In this document: positions 1 through 6,733 of the stretch, piece by piece
Numbering within the stretch: position 1 is the first letter of the stretch
Layout: every line of letters starts with the position of its first letter
From: an uncultured Gammaproteobacteria bacterium
Lineage (GTDB): Bacteria; Pseudomonadota; Gammaproteobacteria; Steroidobacterales; Woeseiaceae
Assembly: GCA_937899415.1 (NCBI GenBank)
Contig: CALBPI010000054.1
Span: 1 to 47,269, forward strand
Reading direction: 5' to 3'
Length of the DNA stretch: 47,269 bases
Notes under the pieces: generated by a model
Told to the model about the DNA's origin: nothing
Databases searched by the model: none
Seen by the model: only the letters and a program-made list of their open reading frames with translations
Made by a program: the position numbers and the translations under genes

Positions 1-169
1 GGTCGTAGAGGATCTCGGTGATAGAACCACCAGCGACGACGATGCGAGAAGGATCCTGTGCCCGGGTGCCGCACTCCAACATCGCCGCCTGCGCCGGACG
101 ACTAACGCCAAAAGTCGCTGCGACGAGTCCAATCAAAGCGGGGAGTGTCACGAGCCGTGAGGTCATCAT
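1..169 (-). CDS. hmuT: Haem ABC transporter periplasmic binding protein (HmuT-like), N-terminal part only
   Basis: This gene runs off the left edge; only the first 56 codons are visible. The protein opens with a Sec signal peptide (MMTSRLVTLPALIGLVAA, cleavage probably after the Ala-Gln-Ala-Ala stretch near residue 29). It then reads PSRIVVAGGSITEILYD, which matches the first strand and loop of cluster A substrate-binding proteins of the HmuT/haemin type (consensus RIVSLGGSVTEIVYAL). An AGGAG ribosome binding site lies 8 nt before the ATG; a second ATG follows directly. Upstream lies a perfect Fur box, which fits iron-repressed haem uptake. The rest of the operon (permease, ATPase) would lie to the left and is not visible. 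A cobalamin or siderophore-binding relative is possible, but the GGSITEI sequence favours haem. Confidence 0.72.
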   Translation of the reverse strand, partial: MMTSRLVTLPALIGLVAATFGVSRPAQAAMLECGTRAQDPSRIVVAGGSITEILYD

Positions 170-185
170 TTTGTTCGCTCCTGGA

Positions 186-201
186 GGGGGGAGGGGGGGG
201 G
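186..201. repeat. Guanine homopolymer tract (G6-A-G9)
   Basis: Six G, one A, then nine G sit between the Fur box and the ribosome binding site of the hmuT-like gene. On the hmuT strand this is a C tract in the 5' leader. Runs this long are prone to slippage during replication and to sequencing error. Confidence 0.6.
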
Positions 202-239
202 TTAAAGCGGCTGCGCGAGCCGGCCGGGCCCACCATAAT

Positions 240-260
240 AAATGAGAATGATTCTCATTT
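240..260. promoter_or_regulatory. Fur box (iron-responsive operator)
   Basis: The 21 bases form a perfect 10-1-10 inverted repeat with core AATGAGAATGATTCTCATT. It has the 9-1-9 layout and most bases of the Fur consensus GATAATGATAATCATTATC. It lies about 70 bp upstream of the hmuT-like start and 66 bp upstream of the divergent hydrolase start at 326, so it could repress either or both under iron-replete conditions. Confidence 0.85.
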
Positions 261-325
261 GAATCTGATGCCGTATGATTTGTGGAGAAAACGTTCGTGT
301 CTCATCGCTGTTCAGGAGAAATTTT

Positions 326-1432
326 GTGCGAACCGCGACGATATTTACTTTGGTCTTGGCGCTGACAACAGTCTTCTCGATCGGTTGCGGCGACTCGCCA
401 CCGCCTGAGCCTCCCGGAGGCCCCAGCGTAGGTATGCAGCGCTTCACCTGGGTGGATTCCACCCGGCGTGATTGGACAGACACGGGTCCGCGGCCGGTCA
501 CGTCGACCGTCTGGTACCCAACAGATTCCACTGAGCAAACGCTCATCCAGATTCCAGAGAAGCGCCCAGTATTCCTGCCGGGCTACGCGGCGCGAAACGC
601 ACCGCTCGCCGATTCAATACGGCGCTTGCCCGTTGTTGTGATCTCTCACGGCACGGGCGGCGCAGCACTACAGATGATGTGGCTGGGCCGCGCACTGGCG
701 GCGCAAGGCTATGTCGCCGTCGCCGTTGACCATCACGGCAACACCGCCGCGGAACCCGCCTTCGACGCGCGCGGGTTCCGACTCGTCTGGGAACGCATTG
801 CGGACCTGAGTGTCGCCATCGATCGACTCGCGGCCGATGAGACCTTCGGCCCGCGTGTCGACACAAGCGACGTCAGCGCCATTGGCTTCTCATTGGGCGG
901 ATACACCGTGCTCGGACTTGCGGGCGCGCGCACCGATCTCGACCGCTTGCAGGCGTTTTGCGCGGGGCCCGATGCCGACGGTACCTGCGAGCCGCAGGGC
1001 GAGTACCCGACGGCGGCCGAAGACTTCGCAAAGATGCTGGAAGAAGACCCGTCGCTGGCCGCGAACTTTCAGCGCGCCGCCGCCGACTACGACGACCCAC
1101 GCGTGAGTCACGTCGTCGCTATCGCGCCCGCGATAGGCCAGGCTTTTTCGCCCGAATCCCTGCGCGCGCTCGACGAGCAGTTCCTGTTGTTCGTCGGCAG
1201 TGAAGACCGTGTTGCCCCGGCGCTCACCAACGCCTTGCACCTCGAAGAACACCTCCCCAGTGGGCAACTGCAAGTCATCGAGGGCGCCGGCCACTACGTA
1301 TTCCTGTCACCCTGCACGAAACGCGGCAAGCGTTACGTGCCGGTCTGCGAAGACGCCGACACCATTGACCGCGAGCGTGTTCATGCCGAAGTCGCTGCGT
1401 CCGTGATCGAGTTCCTCGGCCACACGGAATAG
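326..1432 (+). CDS. Lipoprotein alpha/beta hydrolase (PAF-acetylhydrolase / dienelactone hydrolase-like)
   Basis: Predicted outer-membrane or periplasmic lipoprotein esterase of 368 residues. The GTG start at 326 is chosen because AGGAG lies 8 nt upstream; the frame stays open to an ATG at 275 but that start has no ribosome binding site. The N-terminus is a lipoprotein signal ending in the lipobox FSIGC (Cys near residue 21), followed by a Pro-rich linker. Hydrolase signatures are the oxyanion turn VVISHGTGG, the nucleophile elbow GFSLGGYT (catalytic Ser) and a late His in GAGHYVFLSP. The family includes platelet-activating-factor acetylhydrolases and dienelactone hydrolases; the substrate is unknown. 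The gene faces the hmuT-like gene across a Fur box, so iron control is possible but unproven. Confidence 0.8.
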   Translation: MRTATIFTLVLALTTVFSIGCGDSPPPEPPGGPSVGMQRFTWVDSTRRDWTDTGPRPVTSTVWYPTDSTEQTLIQIPEKRPVFLPGYAARNAPLADSIRRLPVVVISHGTGGAALQMMWLGRALAAQGYVAVAVDHHGNTAAEPAFDARGFRLVWERIADLSVAIDRLAADETFGPRVDTSDVSAIGFSLGGYTVLGLAGARTDLDRLQAFCAGPDADGTCEPQGEYPTAAEDFAKMLEEDPSLAANFQRAAADYDDPRVSHVVAIAPAIGQAFSPESLRALDEQFLLFVGSEDRVAPALTNALHLEEHLPSGQLQVIEGAGHYVFLSPCTKRGKRYVPVCEDADTIDRERVHAEVAASVIEFLGHTE

Positions 1433-1478
1433 TCGGCTTACTCTGATAGAGTTCTGCGACCCAACTTGGAGCAACCCC

Positions 1479-1730
1479 ATGCAGGAAGACCCCGATCTGC
1501 CCGACCTGTCCGCCAAAGGCATCGCACGCGATGTCGGCAAGGAACTGGTTTCGGGCACGAAGTCGCTGCTGCTCTGGACCTTCTGGGGTGCTGCGATCGG
1601 CGGCGTCGCCGGCGCGGGCGTGGGGCTGTTCTACTTTGGTACCGAAGGTCTCGCGATACTTGGGCTCGGTGGCCTGGTCGCCGGCGCCATCGTTGGGTTC
1701 GGGGTCCGCTTCTGGGCTGCGACGGTCTGA
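1479..1730 (+). CDS. Small glycine-rich membrane protein
   Basis: 83-residue protein of unknown function. About 27 polar residues are followed by two hydrophobic Gly/Ala-rich stretches (around residues 30-53 and 57-80) with small-xxx-small spacing such as GGVAGAGVG and GGLVAGAIVG, typical of tightly packed helix pairs. GGAG lies 8 nt before the ATG. It follows the hydrolase gene by 46 bp on the same strand and may share its transcript. No family was recognised. Confidence 0.65.
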   Translation: MQEDPDLPDLSAKGIARDVGKELVSGTKSLLLWTFWGAAIGGVAGAGVGLFYFGTEGLAILGLGGLVAGAIVGFGVRFWAATV

Positions 1731-1742
1731 GGTGAGCCCGCG

Positions 1743-2096
1743 CTATTCGTCGACGATGACCGAGAAGCTGCCCATGATCATGCGCTTACCGTCGAACGGC
1801 ATCTGAACACCGTCTTCGGCGAAGGCCGGGTCTTCCATGGCACGCGCCATGCCGTCGTCGCGTGTTTTCTTGTCGGGCCACTCGACCCACGAAAAGACCA
1901 CGGTCTCACCGTCGCCGGCATTCACCGCGCGGAAAAAATCCGTGACCTCGCCGTTCGGTACCTCGTCACCCCAGGACTCCACCACGCGCGTCGCGCCGTA
2001 CTGCTTGAACAACGGCGCGTACTTGGCCGCGAACGCGCGGTAGGCCTCCGCATCATCGGCCTTTACTGGAATGACGTATCCATCTACATAGCTCAT
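1743..2096 (-). CDS. DUF1428 family protein (YbaA-like)
   Basis: 117-residue cytosolic protein of the DUF1428 family, related in fold to dimeric alpha/beta-barrel (ABM) proteins. Family features are the MSYVDGYVIPV opening, WGDEVPNGEVTDFF, VVFSWVEWPDK and the FDGKRMIMGSF end. The start at 2096 is preferred over an ATG five codons earlier because GGGGAGG sits six nt upstream and homologues begin MxYVDG. The biochemical role of the family is not established. The gene converges on the small membrane protein gene, with 12 bp between stops. Confidence 0.88.
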   Translation of the reverse strand: MSYVDGYVIPVKADDAEAYRAFAAKYAPLFKQYGATRVVESWGDEVPNGEVTDFFRAVNAGDGETVVFSWVEWPDKKTRDDGMARAMEDPAFAEDGVQMPFDGKRMIMGSFSVIVDE

Positions 2097-2245
2097 GTCG
2101 CACCTCCCCAAGGTTGGGCGAGCGACGTCGCACGATGCAGCGTGCCCGCAGCATCTCTATTGTAGACAGCTTTTACACATCGATCCCTGAGGATTGGGCG
2201 CCGACCCCAACCCCGCAACGTCGCCGGGCGCGTGCGGGATTGGAC

Positions 2246-4579
2246 TCAGAATCGCACGGTCCCTGTGATTCCCCAGGTCCGGCGTTCCGCCAGAATGCTT
2301 TTGTAGGAAAACACCGGGAACGCGTCGGGCACATTGAAGAACAGCGATGCACGCGCATAGTCTTCGTCGGTCAGGTTGCGGCCCCAGAGTGCGATCGCGT
2401 AACGATCTCCCTCGTAGCCCAACCGCAAGTTCACCAGCGTCCTGTCAGGAATCGCATTCTGATTGATGACGTTCTGCTGTTCCGACTGGTGGCTAATATC
2501 GAGACGGGCGAACCCTTCCCAACCATTGTTGAATACGGTCGAGTACTGGCCGCTCAGATTGAACTGATGTTCTGACGTGCGCTCTAGCTGATTACCCCCG
2601 ATGATCGCCAGACCCTCCGCGTCTCGCGAGCAAATCGACTCGGGAATGCCGCATTCCCGGCGCGCACTGGAGGCGGTTGCGTCATCGTCATAGGTTGGGT
2701 CTGTGAACGCGTAGCCGGCGTTGATCGTGATGTTCTCTGTCAACGCCGCCGCAAGCTGCGCTTCAAAGCCAACGACCTCTGCGCCACTCACGTTCTGGAT
2801 CAGCGCCAGATTCGCTGCGCCGAAAGAGCGAATCTGCAGGTCTTTCCAGTCTACGTAGTAGGCGGCCGCACTGAATTGCACGCGCCCCTGCGCAAAGACG
2901 TTCTTGTAGCCGACCTCCCAAGTCCAGTTTTCCTCTTCGTCGTAGACGGCATCTTCCGGGATTGGCGAGTTGGTGTTGTTGAACCCGCCCGACTTCACAC
3001 CACGCGCAACGCTGCCGTACCAGAGGCTGGAACCGTCCGAACCCGCCGGGTTGAAATTGACGATGAGGCGTGGCGTGACAAACGAGAAATCATCGCTGAC
3101 ACGGCCGGGACCTGGTGCGCCAACGCTCAACGGCAAGTCGCCTTCACGCTCCTCGTCCGTGTAGCGCAACTCCAGCGTCGTGGACCAGTTGTCGGAAAAA
3201 TCGTAGCTGACCTCGCCGAAAATCGCGATGGACTCGAGATCGTAGTCGCTGACCGTCAACACCGTCGATGCCTCCGGGTCATCCTGAATCGGAACCCCAC
3301 CTGCAAGGAATGGGCCTGTCAACGGAGCCAGACCGCTCGCATCGCCGACGATCGACTGAAACAAGCTCTCGGTCAGGTTGGTCTTCGCGTAGAAGCCGCC
3401 CACCATCCACGACAGCGGTCCGTCTGCATTGCTGCGAAACCGGACTTCGAGCGAGGCATCCTCGGTTTCGAATTCGTTGCCGGTAAACGTCGACAGATTG
3501 ATCGTGTCGACGACCTGAAACGTCAAGAAGTTGAAGACCCGGTAGTCTGTGCCGGAAGCGGTGAAGTCGTTGTCACCATTGTCGCGGCTCTCTGAATCCG
3601 AATACGCGGCCAGTGCGCTGATCGTCCCGAAGTCAGTTTCGTACTCTAGGCTGAGGCCACCGAAAATGGAGCGCTTATCGCCGCCCGTCGCTCGAGGATC
3701 GATGTCGACGCTGTCTGCTGAAGGCAGGTCGCCACAAAAGGACGCGTTGACCGGAAGCGTGAAACCGAAGCTGTCGATTCCGGGGGCACAGTTGTTATCT
3801 ATCTGCAGGATCGGTGTGTGGTCGTTCTCTTCGTCCGTGACGAACAGAAACGCATCGACTGCAAGACGATCGGTTGCCTGGCTGGCAAGGGTTGCCGCGA
3901 ACGACGTACGCTCCCACCCCCCCAGGTTCTCGCTGTCGGAGATGTTTCCGATGGTGCCGTCAAAGCTGTCATAGCCTCCCGCCAGTCGGACGGCAGTCCG
4001 ATCACTGAGCGGGATACTAATGGCTCCCTGCAACACCTCGCGCTCGTCGCTGCCCACCGTGGCGGTGACGCTGCCCGACAACTCCTGGCCCGGGTCCCGG
4101 GTGATGTAGTTGATCGAGCCCGCGAAGGAGTTCCGTCCGTAGAGAGCCGATTGCGGGCCCTTGACCACCTCGATGCGCTCGAGGTCGAGCAGTGAAATAT
4201 CGATGCCGGACTTATTGGGCAGAAACACACCATTCAGAAACGTCGATACGTTGTTCTCGATGTTGGTGATATCGGTCTGCGCCATTCCGCGGATCGTGGG
4301 TACGGCGTAGTTGCCGGCCGCGTATGAATTGAAGGTGAGCCCGGGCGTCAGCGCAGCCACATCCTCCAGGGACTGCATTGAGGCCCGCTCAATGACTTCG
4401 GACGAAAATACGGAGATGGACACCGGAGTCTCCAGGACTGACTCTTCGCGCTTTCGCGCCGTGACCACGATTTCCTCGAGCTGCACTTCGTTGCCGTCTT
4501 GCTGCGCAACTGCCGGTGCCGGCAACAATGAACCGAGAATGACTATGCCACCCACAAGGGTGACGTTCAGAGTTTTCAT
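2246..4579 (-). CDS. TonB-dependent outer-membrane receptor
   Basis: 777-residue outer-membrane active transporter. It has a Sec signal (MKTLNVTLVGGIVILGSLLP...), then a TonB box-like segment LEEIVVTARKREE. The plug domain follows (VSISVFSSEVIERA, IRGMAQTDI, GPQSALYGRNSFAGSINYIT), then a beta-barrel ending in the usual aromatic C-terminus (WGITGTVRF). The start at 4579 has AGGGGAG upstream; a start seven codons earlier is less likely. The VVTARKREE plug type is common in receptors of aromatic- or sterol-degrading proteobacteria, but the ligand cannot be inferred. It lies 117 bp downstream of the isocitrate-lyase-superfamily gene on the same strand and may be co-transcribed. Confidence 0.93.
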   Translation of the reverse strand: MKTLNVTLVGGIVILGSLLPAPAVAQQDGNEVQLEEIVVTARKREESVLETPVSISVFSSEVIERASMQSLEDVAALTPGLTFNSYAAGNYAVPTIRGMAQTDITNIENNVSTFLNGVFLPNKSGIDISLLDLERIEVVKGPQSALYGRNSFAGSINYITRDPGQELSGSVTATVGSDEREVLQGAISIPLSDRTAVRLAGGYDSFDGTIGNISDSENLGGWERTSFAATLASQATDRLAVDAFLFVTDEENDHTPILQIDNNCAPGIDSFGFTLPVNASFCGDLPSADSVDIDPRATGGDKRSIFGGLSLEYETDFGTISALAAYSDSESRDNGDNDFTASGTDYRVFNFLTFQVVDTINLSTFTGNEFETEDASLEVRFRSNADGPLSWMVGGFYAKTNLTESLFQSIVGDASGLAPLTGPFLAGGVPIQDDPEASTVLTVSDYDLESIAIFGEVSYDFSDNWSTTLELRYTDEEREGDLPLSVGAPGPGRVSDDFSFVTPRLIVNFNPAGSDGSSLWYGSVARGVKSGGFNNTNSPIPEDAVYDEEENWTWEVGYKNVFAQGRVQFSAAAYYVDWKDLQIRSFGAANLALIQNVSGAEVVGFEAQLAAALTENITINAGYAFTDPTYDDDATASSARRECGIPESICSRDAEGLAIIGGNQLERTSEHQFNLSGQYSTVFNNGWEGFARLDISHQSEQQNVINQNAIPDRTLVNLRLGYEGDRYAIALWGRNLTDEDYARASLFFNVPDAFPVFSYKSILAERRTWGITGTVRF

Positions 4580-4696
4580 GCTTGGGCTCCCCTTATGCAA
4601 CCTACGCCCGCCGTGGGATCAAGCTAGCAGCGGAGGTCGTCGCCACCTATGCCAATTATCGAAAGCTGGTTCGCGGCAACGCGCTAGCGACCGAAT

Positions 4697-5584
4697 CTAC
4701 TTCTCGGTCGAATCATATGCGCCGCGCGCGACCCACTTCGATTCAAAGGCGCGCACCTCGTCGAAGCCCAACAAGTCGCACATGTCCTCAAAGTTAAATC
4801 GAGCCTGTCCGGTGCCGGCCCCCGCGCCCTTGACCTTGAGGTCATGCAGTGCCTGTTCCACGGCAGCCATTGCGCTGAGCGCAGAAATCGCAGGGAATAT
4901 GGCAAGGTCGTATCCGAGGCGCTGCAATGTCGATGCATTGAGCATGGGCGTCGCGCCACCTTCGGCCATATTGGCCATCATCCATGCATCGACCTGCTGA
5001 CAGGCAAGCTGCATCTCAGATTCCGAATCGAGTGCCTCCAGAAATACGATGTCGGCGCCGGCTTCCGCATAAGCCGAACCGCGTTCGAGTGCTTCTTCGA
5101 ACCCGAGACCGGATCGGGCGTCCGTTCGCGCGATAAGGAGCATGTTGTCATCCGTACGGGTATCCAACGCCAAATGGATCTTGTCGACCATGTCTGGCGT
5201 TGGGATGACTCGCCGTGTTCCAACGTGCCCGCATTGTTTCGGGAATTCCTGGTCCTCGATCTGAATGGCCGCAACGCCCGCGCGTTCGAAACCACGGACC
5301 GTGTGGCGCACGTTCAGCAAGCCGCCGTAACCCGTATCCGCGTCTGCGATAACGGGTGACTGCGCGTGCTCGCACACGGCGCTGACCCGATTGAGCATGT
5401 CTGTGTATGTCGCCAACCCCGCGTCGGGGAGACCAAGGTATGACGCCGTTAACCAGTAGCCGGAGGCATATACCGCATCGAAGCCGACGCGGTTCGCCAC
5501 CAAGACGGACATCATGTCGAAGACGCCAGGTGCCACAATCAACTCGCCGCGTTCCAGTTGATGGCGCAAGTTCGGGGTTTGCAT
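4697..5584 (-). CDS. Isocitrate lyase / PEP mutase superfamily enzyme (methylisocitrate lyase or oxaloacetate decarboxylase-like)
   Basis: 295-residue TIM-barrel enzyme that probably cleaves a C-C bond in a 2-hydroxy-dicarboxylate or decarboxylates a 2-oxo-acid. Visible hallmarks are APGVFDMMSVLVA, the Mg-binding DADTGYGG, IEDQEFPKQCGH carrying the catalytic-loop Cys of the lyase branch, and ARTDA. GAGGAAG lies 5-6 nt before the ATG at 5584; an upstream ATG at 5620 lacks this. Length fits PrpB and oxaloacetate decarboxylase (about 290) rather than isocitrate lyase (over 420). No prpC or prpD genes are nearby, so a propionate pathway is not supported. It is followed by the TonB receptor, suggesting import and breakdown of one substrate. 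Confidence 0.85.
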   Translation of the reverse strand: MQTPNLRHQLERGELIVAPGVFDMMSVLVANRVGFDAVYASGYWLTASYLGLPDAGLATYTDMLNRVSAVCEHAQSPVIADADTGYGGLLNVRHTVRGFERAGVAAIQIEDQEFPKQCGHVGTRRVIPTPDMVDKIHLALDTRTDDNMLLIARTDARSGLGFEEALERGSAYAEAGADIVFLEALDSESEMQLACQQVDAWMMANMAEGGATPMLNASTLQRLGYDLAIFPAISALSAMAAVEQALHDLKVKGAGAGTGQARFNFEDMCDLLGFDEVRAFESKWVARGAYDSTEK

Positions 5585-5794
5585 TCGTCTTCCTCGTCCG
5601 GGCAAGCCGCAATACCTCACCCAACACGGTAGCGGCGATTCGTCACAGCAGCGACAGCGGTTGGCGAATGCAGCTATCTCCCCTCGCGCTCAGCCCCGGT
5701 CGCGCGCTTTAACAATCCTGATTTAGCGATATTGGATGGCAGGCGACGGGCTGGGGCGGCACACTTTCAGTCTGCGCTCCGAATGGTTGGATTT

Positions 5795-6733
5795 ATGCGT
5801 CGTGCACATCGATGGGCTGCCATGACAGGAACTGTGATGACCGGTTTGAGCCTTGGCGCGGCGGGAATTGCCGGTGACGCGCCCTGCGCGCCGGTTATTC
5901 ACTCCGTGGCAAGCGCTGACTTCACGATTCAGCACGTCGATGGCCGCGAGGTATCGATCAGCGTCTGGGCGCCCGAACAGCCTGGCCAATATCCAAAGCT
6001 CATCTTTTCTCATGGTGCCTTTTCAGCCCCGGATCGCTATGCCGCGCTGCTCGAACCAATGGCTGCCGCGGGCTTGATTGTCATGGCGCCGCTGCATATC
6101 GACTCTGAAGTGCACGGTCATGACAAGCCGCCCGAGCACGCCGTGACCTGGGCAGCACGCAAAGCAGACTTGATTGTCTTGCTCAATTCTCAGGCGACGC
6201 CACCTGTGCTGGAACCCGGCGTACAGGTTGCGCCGCTCGCGCCCATCGCTGCGGGCCACTCCTACGGTGCGTTTGGCGCGCAGGTCGCCGCTGGCGCGGT
6301 CGCCGTTGGCGATTCACCTTATGACTCTGGCGACGTGGCCGCCGTCATCGCTTTGTCGCCACCAGGACCCCTACCGGGATTCATAGCACCATCCGCCTGG
6401 GACCGAATGGCTGGGCCGCAACTTGTACTGACGGGAACGGCCGACGTACTGCCGGGGTTCCTCGACAACTGGACACTGCATACCGTCTCTCATCGCAAGG
6501 CGCTCGGTAGCGATCAGTGGTTATGGGTCGGCGCAGCGGTTGACCATTATTTCGGCAACCTCATCGGCCGTCTGGATCGTGACGTTGCCGCACAGCAGAC
6601 CCAGTTCGACGACGCGCTGCACACGATCACCCAGTTCCTTGTGCGCTACGCAGCCCTGAAAGCTCCGCATTGCGCCTCGCCTATCGCGGCGCGCGACACA
6701 GCGATAGCAACGCTCACAAATAGAGGTGAGTAA
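5795..6733 (+). CDS. Exported alpha/beta hydrolase (dienelactone hydrolase-like)
   Basis: About 312 residues. An N-terminal signal peptide (MRRAHRWAAMTGTVMTGLSL..., cleavage near the AGIAGDA stretch) is followed by a hydrolase domain. It shows an oxyanion turn (FSHGAFSAP), a nucleophile elbow (GHSYGAFGA) and a C-terminal His in AAVDHYFGN. The substrate is unknown; the layout resembles periplasmic esterases related to dienelactone hydrolase and chlorophyllase. The start is uncertain: in-frame ATGs at 5732, 5783 and 5795 all have weak ribosome binding sites, and 5795 gives the most normal signal peptide. Its end overlaps the start of the next gene by 8 bp, so the two are likely translationally coupled. 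Confidence 0.78.
   Translation: MRRAHRWAAMTGTVMTGLSLGAAGIAGDAPCAPVIHSVASADFTIQHVDGREVSISVWAPEQPGQYPKLIFSHGAFSAPDRYAALLEPMAAAGLIVMAPLHIDSEVHGHDKPPEHAVTWAARKADLIVLLNSQATPPVLEPGVQVAPLAPIAAGHSYGAFGAQVAAGAVAVGDSPYDSGDVAAVIALSPPGPLPGFIAPSAWDRMAGPQLVLTGTADVLPGFLDNWTLHTVSHRKALGSDQWLWVGAAVDHYFGNLIGRLDRDVAAQQTQFDDALHTITQFLVRYAALKAPHCASPIAARDTAIATLTNRGE

Noticed and set aside
2876-3595. 239-codon plus-strand frame inside the TonB receptor gene
   Set aside because: The receptor's plug and barrel run through this region without interruption; the opposite frame has no features.
4697-5584. Methylisocitrate lyase PrpB of a propionate pathway
   Set aside because: No prpC or prpD neighbours are present, and the catalytic-loop sequence QCGHVGTRR also fits oxaloacetate decarboxylase-like members.
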